DNA of 54,416 nucleotides, taken from Melioribacteraceae bacterium (GTDB lineage Bacteria > Bacteroidota > Ignavibacteria > Ignavibacteriales > Melioribacteraceae). Positions 36,113-43,182 of the stretch are shown piece by piece (positions within the stretch are counted from its first letter, which is position 1; each line of letters begins with the position of its first letter). The notes below the pieces were generated by a model. It did not search any database, was not told where the DNA came from, and saw nothing but the letters and a program-made list of their open reading frames with translations. The translations under genes were made by a program, and so were the position numbers. Location of the stretch: contig BQMY01000099.1 of NCBI GenBank assembly GCA_022181065.1, positions 1 through 54,416 of the forward strand, given 5' to 3'.

Positions 36113-37885
36113 TTAAAGCTCCACTTCCAGTTTTACAATTTCTTCACCGCGTTTAACTTGTACTTCAATAATTTGACCTTTTTTCAAGTCGCCAAGACGG
36201 TGCATATAATCATATATATTTTCAACTTCCTTTCCATCCATCGAGACAATGATATCGCCACGTAGCATACCTGATTTTTGGGCAGGACGATCAGGCATGA
36301 CCGCGTCTATTTTCAACCCTTTTACACTTCCTCCGGAAAAATCGGGCATGATACCAAGTGTAACCTTGAAACTTCTTCTGGTATCAGTTCTTTCTTTTGG
36401 TCCCGCTTCCTGGAACGTAATGTTTGAATCACTATTGGCAATTTCAAATACAACATCATAAGCAAAGTTTGCTATATCTTCAAGCGCGCCATAATTGAGT
36501 TTTTCGTAATCATCAGCGGGCGTATGATAATCATCATTTATACCTGAGAACAAAAACATCACCGGAATATCATTCGCGTAAAATGAAGCATGATCAGAAG
36601 GGCCTAATCCTTCAGGAGAAAAACTAGGAGTAATATTCCATTTTTCCGCTTTACCATTGAGAATATCATGGAGTTCAATTCCTGTTCCTGTTCCGCCAAT
36701 TGTGAGGTTTCTTTCTGTAGAATCGAGCCTTCCGATCATATCAAGATTAGCCATAAATTTAAGAGATTCAAGTTCCACGGGAGGTTTTTCAACAAATGCT
36801 TTGGAACCGAGCAAGCCCATCTCTTCTGCGTCAAAGGCTGTATAAATTAAAGTTCTCTTTATTTTATTCCTGTTTGCGGCAAATTTTTCAGCAAGTTCGA
36901 GCACTGCGGCAGTTCCCGAAGCATTATCGTCAGCACCATTATGAATAGCGGTCGTATCTGGTCTTCTGGAACCCGAACCGCTCCCCCCCATGCCAAGATG
37001 ATCATAGTGCCCGCCGAACAGAACATATTGATTTTTTAGTTCAGGATCGCTTCCCTCAAGGTACGCAACCACATTTCTTGCATCAGCTTTTTCTTCGACT
37101 ACCTCAACATTCAGTGATACATCTCCAATCTCAAAACTGTTTGGTTTTAATCCCTGTTCGTAAAAGTTCTCCATCTCGAATGTTGTTAAATCCGCGGCAG
37201 CCAGAATTTCATCGAATTTGTCCCGTTTAAGATGCACTACAGGAATTCCGATACCGTTTATTCCACTTCTGGAAGAAAGCTTCATCAACATATCGCCTTC
37301 ATCAAACTTTTTACCGCTTACAAATACTATCGCGGAAGCCCCGTTATCTTTAGCTGTGAGAACCTTTTTAGTCAGCGCGGAATTTTCATCAAATATATTT
37401 GTAAGAGAGTCATTTTCCGGTGCGCCTCGTAATACAAAGACTATACTGCCTTCAGTCTCTGCATCTTCGTAATCATTCCATTTCAATTTTTCATCATCTA
37501 TATCAAAGCCATATCCTACGAAAATCCCTTTGCCTTTTGCTTCACCGTTGGATGAAAGTGTAGTTGGTGTGTAATCCTTCTCTACCTCGAACGTTATTCC
37601 ATTCGCACCAAAGTTATTTGTCTCACCGAGATTGACTCCGGTGGTAATCTCGAAATTATGATAAGGATTTTCATTAAAAAATTTATAACCATACTCCTGG
37701 AGATGTTTTACCAAATATTCTGATGCCAGTTTGCTTCCCGGTGTCGCCGGTTTTCTACCCTTCAACTCATCAGAAGCCAGATATTTAACATGTGCCTTTA
37801 ACTCTTCAGCCGTTATTTCCGGATTTTTCTGTGCTGAAACCACCATAGAAATCACAAACAGTATCAATAATATTTTACGGGACAT
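36113..37885 (-). CDS. Secreted M28 zinc aminopeptidase with PA and PDZ domains
   Basis: A 590-residue exported peptidase. Signal peptide 1-18; a protease-associated insert about 110-225; the M28 catalytic domain about 270-490 with the two-zinc ligands visible in GGHYDHLGM (His), NGADDNASG (Asp), FDAEEMGLLGS (catalytic Glu then ligand Glu), NLDMIGR (Asp) and DDYHTPADD (His); and a C-terminal PDZ domain about 505-590 (GMLRGDIIVSMDGKEV). It would remove N-terminal residues from peptides in the periplasm or outside. GGAG lies 5 bases before the ATG at 37885. There is no T9SS tail. It leads a two-gene unit with the thiamine-binding-like protein. Confidence 0.93.
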   Translation of the reverse strand: MSRKILLILFVISMVVSAQKNPEITAEELKAHVKYLASDELKGRKPATPGSKLASEYLVKHLQEYGYKFFNENPYHNFEITTGVNLGETNNFGANGITFEVEKDYTPTTLSSNGEAKGKGIFVGYGFDIDDEKLKWNDYEDAETEGSIVFVLRGAPENDSLTNIFDENSALTKKVLTAKDNGASAIVFVSGKKFDEGDMLMKLSSRSGINGIGIPVVHLKRDKFDEILAAADLTTFEMENFYEQGLKPNSFEIGDVSLNVEVVEEKADARNVVAYLEGSDPELKNQYVLFGGHYDHLGMGGSGSGSRRPDTTAIHNGADDNASGTAAVLELAEKFAANRNKIKRTLIYTAFDAEEMGLLGSKAFVEKPPVELESLKFMANLDMIGRLDSTERNLTIGGTGTGIELHDILNGKAEKWNITPSFSPEGLGPSDHASFYANDIPVMFLFSGINDDYHTPADDYEKLNYGALEDIANFAYDVVFEIANSDSNITFQEAGPKERTDTRRSFKVTLGIMPDFSGGSVKGLKIDAVMPDRPAQKSGMLRGDIIVSMDGKEVENIYDYMHRLGDLKKGQIIEVQVKRGEEIVKLEVEL

Positions 37886-38036
37886 TTTTTCTCCGAGATT
37901 TGATTTATCCTCGAAAATACTTACTTATTTTATTTTATGGTATAAAAAAATATAATTTTTTAAGTCGTATATCTTAAATCATCGATAAGTTTAATAATAG
38001 ATTCTAACTTTCGCGCGAATAACAAATTTTAATTTA

Positions 38037-38256
38037 TTGTCATTCCTGCGCAGGCAGGAATCCAGTCTTTTCAAAACTGACCTCATCCCCTAACCCCTTC
38101 ACGCCACGGCGCACAGGTTCGAAGGGGGAAAACCACGTTTTTTGTGATGGGGGATGACCAAAAGTCACGAAAAGATAACACATCAGTTTAAGCTTTTCCT
38201 TCAAATGCGGTAAAAGAAACTTCCGCATCATTCGCCGTGGCGAAGCGGAATGACAA
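38037..38256. repeat. 220-bp element with 10-bp terminal inverted repeats
   Basis: Ends TTGTCATTCC and GGAATGACAA are exact reverse complements. Inside are palindromes of the same modules found in the dispersed repeats (GATGGGGGATGAC, CTGCGCAGGCAG). It is related to the 267-bp modules at 39041, 39630 and 40071, whose ends read TTGTCATRCCC. The gap 37886-38370 otherwise holds only the promoter region of the M28 gene. Confidence 0.65.
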
Positions 38257-38370
38257 CCTCTTGATTGCCTGTCCTGCTAAAAACATTACAACTCATTATT
38301 TTTTCACAGATATTTCATTTGCATGTAATATTCATTACTTTGAGCCACAACTTAAAAAGAATATTAAATT

Positions 38371-38823
38371 ATGACATTACAAGACGCATATAACTTTTTT
38401 GAAAATTTAAAAATCGACACAACTATTAAGTCAGAAATAAAAGTTTATGAAAGATTTAAATATATACTATCCGAATTGAAAATTAGAAAGTTTTCAAAAG
38501 ACGAAATTCGATCCATTGAAACTAAACTTGAAAGTCTTGATTTAAAATCCAATCCTGAGAATAGAAAAAAATTCTTTAATAAGGCACTAACTAAATTTGA
38601 AGAGTATTTAAAGAATACATTTTCTTTAATCTCAAAGGACTATTATACAAAACTCTACGGAGGTTTAGGATTGTCTTTTGGACTTCTTTTTGGAGTTGTA
38701 TTTTTATCTAGTTGGGAGCGATCTTTAGGTATATCCCTGGGGTTGATTATCGGAATGGTAATAGGTGCAACTGCTGGACAATCTATGGACTCGAAAGCTA
38801 AAACTGAAAGCAGAGTATTGTAA
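38371..38823 (+). CDS. Small hypothetical protein with a C-terminal glycine-rich membrane hairpin
   Basis: A 150-residue protein on the plus strand. Residues 1-85 are charged and helical (possible coiled coil, rich in Lys/Glu/Asn), and residues 92-140 form two membrane helices rich in Gly (GGLGLSFGLLFGVVFL and SLGISLGLIIGMVIGATAG) joined by a short WERS turn. The base composition is more AT-rich than the neighbours. The region before the ATG is A-rich with only a weak ribosome site. I do not recognise a family. It stands alone between two repeat-rich stretches, so acquired or orphan status is possible. Confidence 0.6.
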   Translation: MTLQDAYNFFENLKIDTTIKSEIKVYERFKYILSELKIRKFSKDEIRSIETKLESLDLKSNPENRKKFFNKALTKFEEYLKNTFSLISKDYYTKLYGGLGLSFGLLFGVVFLSSWERSLGISLGLIIGMVIGATAGQSMDSKAKTESRVL

Positions 38824-39040
38824 TTTAAAAACAAATTTAACCCTTAAAAATTCAGCTGACATAAAGTACCAGGCACAACATTGTTTATAGTGCATACACT
38901 AACCGTCATACTGAAACGGTTGAAACCGTTCCACTCTCCCATCATGTTCTTTGACCCGCACGGTTAAAACCGTGGGTTAATTTACAAACCTCAGTTACAT
39001 GGAGTACATCCCAATCTGGCAGATTAAAGTTTTCATTTTT

Positions 39041-39307
39041 TTGTCATGCCCTCGCAGGAGGGTATCCAGTCTTTTCAAAGCGGACTTCAAACCAATCTAA
39101 ACCTGTGCGCCCTGGGTGCATCCTTTCTAAACCTGAGGTTTGTAACCTCAAGTAAAGGGAAGGACTTCTAAAACAATCTGACGAAAATAATTCTTTATCT
39201 TCCTGCATTTGTTAAATGGAGGGTTCGACGCGTCGGAGGGAGTGGGTTAAGTTTGCTGCAACTCGACAATCTAATCATCTGGATACCTGCCTTCGCGGGT
39301 ATGACAA
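39041..39307. repeat. 267-bp module, copy 1
   Basis: Ends TTGTCATGCCC and GGGTATGACAA form an imperfect terminal inverted repeat (10 of 11). First of three copies in the tandem island. Confidence 0.75.
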
Positions 39308-39446
39308 CCTGGTTAGGGATCATACACATAAATCATACACCGTCATACAGAAACTGTTAAAACCGTTCCACTCTCCCATCATGTTCTTTGTCCTGCACGA
39401 CTGAAGTCGTGGGTTAAGTTACAACCCTCAGTTACATGGAGTACAT

Positions 39447-39589
39447 GGGGCTGTCTCAAAAGGGAAGGACTTTTGACCCTTGGCCAAGCTGCTGGTTTTA
39501 AAAGTCCTCCTTCTGAAGGAGGTGGATTCCAACGAAGTTGGAAGACGGAGGATGATTTATCTGGTATCGAGACTTTTTTGGTCATCCCC
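39447..39589. mobile_element. 143-bp MITE-like insertion with 5-bp target duplication
   Basis: This segment interrupts the second tandem unit exactly between bases that are adjacent in the other copies. It is flanked by TACAT on both sides (39442-39446 and 39590-39594). The ends GGGGCTGTCTCAAAAG and CTTTTTTGGTCATCCCC form an imperfect terminal inverted repeat (GGGG-TG-C--AAAA conserved). Its interior carries the CCTCC...GGAGG and CCAACGAAGTTGG modules of the dispersed repeats at 26501 and 32976. It has no gene, so any movement would need a transposase encoded elsewhere. Confidence 0.65.
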
Positions 39590-39629
39590 TACATCCCCAA
39601 TCCGGAAAATTATATTATTCGTGTTTCTT

Positions 39630-39897
39630 TTGTCATACCCTCGCAGGAGGGTATCCAGTCTTTTCAAAGCGGACTTCAAACCCATCCTGAACCTGTGCGC
39701 CCTGGGTGCATCCTTTCTAAACCTGAGGTTTGTAACCTCAAGTAAAGGGAAGGACTTCTAAAACAATCTGACGAAAATAATTCTTTATCTTCCTGCATTT
39801 GTTAAATGGAGGGTTCGACGCGTCGGAGGGAGTGGGTTAAGTTTGCTGCAATTCGACAATCTAATCATCTGGATACCCGCCTTCGCGGGTATGACAA
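39630..39897. repeat. 267-bp module, copy 2
   Basis: Ends TTGTCATACCC and GGGTATGACAA are exact reverse complements. Second copy in the tandem island. Confidence 0.75.
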
Positions 39898-40070
39898 CCT
39901 GGTTCAGGATCATACACATAAATCATACACCGTCATACTTAAACGGCTAAACCGTTCCACTCTCCCATCATGTTCTTTGACCCGCACGGTTAAAACCGTG
40001 GGTTAATTTACTACCCTTAGTTACATGGAGTACATCCCCAATCCGGAAAATTATATTATTCGTATTTCTT

Positions 40071-40337
40071 TTGTCATACCCTCGCAGGAGGGTATCCAGT
40101 CTTTTCAAAGCGGACTTAAACCCATCCTAAACCTGTGCGCCCTGGGTGCATCCTTCCCAAATCTGAGGTTTGTAACCTCAAGTAAAGGGACAGACTTTTA
40201 AAACAAGCGGACGAAAAATATTCTTTATCTTCCTGCATTTGTTAAATGGAGGGTCCGACGCGTCGGAGGGAGTGGGTTAAGTTTGCTGCAACTCGACAAT
40301 ATTATCATCTGGATACCCGCCTTCGCGGGTATGACAA
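40071..40337. repeat. 267-bp module, copy 3
   Basis: Ends TTGTCATACCC and GGGTATGACAA are exact reverse complements. Third copy; the start of a fourth unit follows near 40461 and decays after about 60 bases. Confidence 0.75.
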
Positions 40338-40640
40338 CCTGGTTCAGGATCATACACATAAATCATACACCGTCATACTTAAACTGTTAAAACCGTTCCA
40401 CTCTCCCATCATGTTCTTTGACCCGCACGGTTAAAACCGTGGGTTAATTTACAACCCTCAGTTATATGGAGTACATCCCCAATCCGGAAAATTATATTAT
40501 TCGTGTTTCTTTTGTCATGCCCTTCGCCACGGCGAATTGATCGGGCAGCCAGTTTTTTTAGGTTTTAGATTTCCAGTCAAGCTGGAAATGACAATGTAAT
40601 TATTTTCCCCACCCGTGACAAGAATATGTAAAGTAGTTAC

Positions 40641-42332
40641 TCACATATACGCCCTGCGCAATTTTTCGCGATCCAGACTGTTGACGAGATCAAACTCTTC
40701 GTCGTAAACTTTCTCCTCGTCGCCGTAATATTTATTTTCCGAGCTATCCCACTGTTTTTCCGTTTTTACATTCGCCCCGGAAAGCACAGCCAGTTTTTCC
40801 ACCACGATGTTGTTGCCGGTCTCCATATCAACTTTCCCCTTGATGAGATAAGGTCCCATCGACATTGTAAGCTCGGCGTATTCAGCGTAAACTTTGGGGA
40901 AAAGCACCGCTTCGAACGTACCAGTCAGGTCTTCCAGCGAAAGGAATTTCATTATTTCCCCCGAACGTGTTTTAATACGTTTAGCCGTCATGAACCACCC
41001 CACCATCTTCACCGTTTTACCATCGTACTTGTGGAGGTCGGCTGCTTTTGTGACAGATTTTTTATTCACCGCGTCAAAAAATTCCAGCGGATGCCGCGAT
41101 ACCATATACCCGAATGTTTCATACTCAATGGAGCAGATTTCCTCAATGCTGTATTGGGTTTCGGTCACTATCTCCTTCTCCAGCCGGAACATGTCGGCGG
41201 CAAACAAATCGTTGTAACTTTCATCAAGCAGCTTCCTGTGGTGGAAGTATATATCAAGCAGACGCATAAGTGTTGGACGCGTATGCTTAAAACAATCCAT
41301 AGCGCCGCACCTGATAAGTATCGCGCACTCTTCGTAACCAATGCGTGTACGGATTATAAAATCGGCGAGCGACATAAATTCGCCATCCTTCTCCCGCTCG
41401 GCAATGATACGTAAAGCCGAATTCCGCGAGAAGTTTTTTATCGCCATAAACCCGATACGTATTTTCTTTTTGCGAGCCTTGTAATCGTACTCGCTCATAT
41501 TTACATCAGGGAGAAAAATTTTAATTCCCATACGTTTGCTCTCCTGCATGTAAACCGCCGCCGAATAATAGCCTCCCCTGTTGCTGAGCACACTCGCCAT
41601 AAACTCGGCGGGATGATGTACCTTCAGGTACGCCACCTGGAACGAAAGCAGCGCGAACGAAGCGCTGTGAGCCTTGCAGAAAGCGTATCCGGCGAAAGAC
41701 TCAATCTGCCGCCACAACTCTTTGGCGATTTTATCGGAAATATTCCTCTCCGCGCACGAGTCATAAAACTTGCGGGTGAGTTTGTGCATCGCGTCTTTCG
41801 AGCGCATTTTTCCACTCATTGCGCGGCGCAGCAGGTCCGATTCCTCAAGCGAAAGTCCGGCAATATGATGCGCCACTTTTATCACGTCCTCCTGGTAGAT
41901 CATTACACCGTAAGTTTCACCGAGATATTTTTCCATTTCGGGCAGAAGGTATTTACGGCGTTTGGGATCGCGGTGGCGGGCGACAAACTCCTGCATCATA
42001 CCGCTTTCGGCAACACCGGGACGTATAACGGAACTCGCCGCGGTAAGCATCTCGAACGTATCGCAATTGAGCCTCTTCAGGAGTGAGCGCATCCCGGGCG
42101 ATTCGATGTAAAAGCACCCGATAGTATTCCCTTCGCGCATCATCTTTTTTGTGGCGGGGTCTTCGAAAAGCATGCGGTAGTCGTAGATATCGAAATCAAC
42201 CCCTTCCCCCTTGCCGGGCAGAGGTTTATATATAACCGGAACCACCTCCTTTTTACCTTTCGGGAGACGGTAGGTTTTCATATCGAGTATCGGTTTTTTA
42301 CCGCTTTTTATGTCGAGAATATCGCTTGCCAT
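40641..42332 (-). CDS. DnaE-type error-prone polymerase, C-terminal half only
   Basis: 563 residues that align by eye with the second half of the DnaE2/ImuC-like polymerases of Bacteroidota: NTIGCFYIESPGMRSLL, SSVIRPGVAESGMM, YGVMIYQEDVIKVAHHIAGL, LLRRAMSGK, IESFAGYAFCKAHSASFALL and the OB-fold region near the end. The PHP domain, the early palm and all three catalytic aspartates of DnaE (E. coli 401, 403 and 555) are missing, so it cannot polymerise alone. Clear homology starts near residue 45; the first 44 residues are a basic stretch I cannot place. A LexA-like palindrome lies 10 bases before the ATG, as if the shortened gene kept or acquired an SOS promoter. The gene is visibly more GC-rich than its neighbours (41821-41880 has 35 of 60 G or C). 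A decayed remnant or a non-catalytic partner are both possible. Confidence 0.8.
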   Translation of the reverse strand: MASDILDIKSGKKPILDMKTYRLPKGKKEVVPVIYKPLPGKGEGVDFDIYDYRMLFEDPATKKMMREGNTIGCFYIESPGMRSLLKRLNCDTFEMLTAASSVIRPGVAESGMMQEFVARHRDPKRRKYLLPEMEKYLGETYGVMIYQEDVIKVAHHIAGLSLEESDLLRRAMSGKMRSKDAMHKLTRKFYDSCAERNISDKIAKELWRQIESFAGYAFCKAHSASFALLSFQVAYLKVHHPAEFMASVLSNRGGYYSAAVYMQESKRMGIKIFLPDVNMSEYDYKARKKKIRIGFMAIKNFSRNSALRIIAEREKDGEFMSLADFIIRTRIGYEECAILIRCGAMDCFKHTRPTLMRLLDIYFHHRKLLDESYNDLFAADMFRLEKEIVTETQYSIEEICSIEYETFGYMVSRHPLEFFDAVNKKSVTKAADLHKYDGKTVKMVGWFMTAKRIKTRSGEIMKFLSLEDLTGTFEAVLFPKVYAEYAELTMSMGPYLIKGKVDMETGNNIVVEKLAVLSGANVKTEKQWDSSENKYYGDEEKVYDEEFDLVNSLDREKLRRAYM

Positions 42333-42342
42333 ACGTCCAAAC

Positions 42343-42362
42343 TAGTAAACATTTGTTCACTA
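42343..42362 (-). promoter_or_regulatory. LexA-like SOS box before the DnaE half gene
   Basis: Minus-strand TAGTGAACAAATGTTTACTA: 9-bp arms TAGTRAACA / TGTTYACTA with one mismatch. Its core GAAC-N4-GTTT is one base from the Gram-positive type LexA box GAAC-N4-GTTC. It ends 10 bases before the ATG at 42332. LexA specificity in this phylum is not known to me, so identity is inferred from the palindrome and the gene type. Confidence 0.55.
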
Positions 42363-42448
42363 ATATTTAATCAATTGTAATGAAAAAGTCAAATGATTAA
42401 TGGGGGTTGGGTGGGTAGGTTGAGGTTGGTCTGTAGTCTAATAATGTA

Positions 42449-42470
42449 GGGGAGGGTCACTGACCCTCCC
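42449..42470. repeat. REP palindrome, left of the RAYT gene
   Basis: GGGAGGGTCACTGACCCTCCC, a 9-bp stem with a very short loop, preceded by TAG and followed by GAAAAAA. It is 15 bases past the transposase stop codon and pairs with an inverted relative at 43012-43033. Confidence 0.75.
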
Positions 42471-42485
42471 GAAAAAACACGTGAA

Positions 42486-42974
42486 TCAAACTCTATCGGG
42501 GTTTTCCTGATCAATTGACCATTTCAGAGGATTTTGCTCAATATATAATCTGACTTCATATAATTCCCTCTCGTTTCTGATAATTCGATCGAAAAAACTA
42601 CGCTGCCAGACCGGAGCCCCAGGTGTACCTCTTTCGAGATTTATTTTCTTTGCTGAATAGGACTTTAGTTGTCTTATGATTTCTGTTAAAGGAACAGTAG
42701 ATTTATTTACCGGATACGAAGGGAAATTTAATTGCGCAATCCCGTGAAAATGATTTGGCATAATACAGTAAGAATCGAGCATTATCCCCTCATTAAAATT
42801 CGGTAAATCGAGCCATACGCTATTAAGAATTTCCCCATATTGGGTGAGACAATTTTTATCATTAACAATTTTACTTAATAAACATTTGCGCTGATGCGTT
42901 ACGAATGTGAAAAAATAAAACCCTTCTTGAGCATAATTATAATTATTCAGGCGTGGAGATTTTCGATTCGGCAT
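42486..42974 (-). CDS. REP-associated tyrosine transposase (RAYT, IS200-like Y1 family)
   Basis: 162 residues from the ATG at 42974; the frame extends upstream to 43049, but that part runs through the right-hand REP palindrome and is not homologous. Opening PNRKSPRLNNYNY, then FFTFVTHQRKCLL, the metal-binding HUH motif MPNHFHGI, the catalytic-tyrosine helix LTEIIRQLKSYSAKKI (Tyr in QLKSYS), and VWQRSFFDRIIRNERELYEV with YIEQNP near the end, all typical of RAYT proteins. These enzymes nick single-stranded DNA at REP hairpins and are thought to spread them. Here REP palindromes lie on both sides in inverted orientation, so the gene and its substrate sites are together. Confidence 0.92.
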   Translation of the reverse strand: MPNRKSPRLNNYNYAQEGFYFFTFVTHQRKCLLSKIVNDKNCLTQYGEILNSVWLDLPNFNEGIMLDSYCIMPNHFHGIAQLNFPSYPVNKSTVPLTEIIRQLKSYSAKKINLERGTPGAPVWQRSFFDRIIRNERELYEVRLYIEQNPLKWSIDQENPDRV

Positions 42975-43011
42975 TGTATTTCTAATTTTTGTTGATACCC
43001 TCGTAAAAAAA

Positions 43012-43033
43012 GGGAGGGTTACTGACCCTCCCC
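43012..43033. repeat. REP palindrome, right of the RAYT gene
   Basis: GGGAGGGTTACTGACCCTCCCC, preceded by TAAAAAAA and followed by TAC. It is the inverted counterpart of the copy at 42449-42470 and includes the mirrored T/A flank. Confidence 0.75.
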
Positions 43034-43064
43034 TACAAAACATTTGCATAAGTGATTGTAAAGA

Positions 43065-43078
43065 CGGGATATATCCCG
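43065..43078. repeat. 14-bp perfect palindrome
   Basis: CGGGATATATCCCG, fully self-complementary, in the gap between the RAYT element and the large cohesin gene. Probably another short dispersed palindrome; no function assigned. Confidence 0.5.
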
Positions 43079-43132
43079 CCTCTACATCTTAATTCATTGT
43101 GACTTATGACTATCAACTTGGTCAACAGTCTG

Positions 43133-43153
43133 AGACGCCATGTATGGGCGTCT
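43133..43153 (-). terminator. Hairpin after the cohesin-repeat gene
   Basis: AGACGCC and GGCGTCT form a 7-bp stem with a 7-base loop, 30 bases beyond the stop codon at 43183. There is no T run, so it is a weak terminator call. Confidence 0.4.
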
Positions 43154-43182
43154 ACTCAGTACTTTGTACTAATCACTCAGCA

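Larger units (their letters stand above)
38880..40570. repeat. Repeat island of about 440-bp tandem units
   Basis: A gene-free stretch made of three near-identical units plus partial ones at both ends. The marker TTAYATGGAGTACAT recurs near 38994, 39431, 40020 and 40461, giving spacings of 437, 589 and 441 bases; the long spacing is explained by the insertion at 39447-39589. Each unit contains a 267-bp module with terminal inverted repeats, the hairpin CACGGTTAAAACCGTG (or a CACGACTGAAGTCGTG variant) and short meaningless frames of 62-66 codons. Confidence 0.88.

Noticed and set aside
36113-38030. A TPP riboswitch before the unit containing the thiamine-binding-like protein.
   Set aside because: No CTGAGA/ACCTGA-type conserved segments were found upstream of the M28 gene.
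39216-40434. Three short plus-strand frames of 62-66 codons with almost the same translation (39216, 39806, 40246).
   Set aside because: They lie inside the tandem non-coding units, have no ribosome site or recognisable protein pattern, and repeat only because the DNA repeats.
38880-40570. Tandem repeats considered as a CRISPR array.
   Set aside because: Units are about 440 bp and nearly identical throughout, with no short repeat/unique spacer alternation and no cas genes.
41613-42086. 157-codon plus-strand frame antisense to the DnaE half gene.
   Set aside because: The opposite strand carries clear DnaE motifs over the whole stretch; the frame is a side effect of higher GC content.
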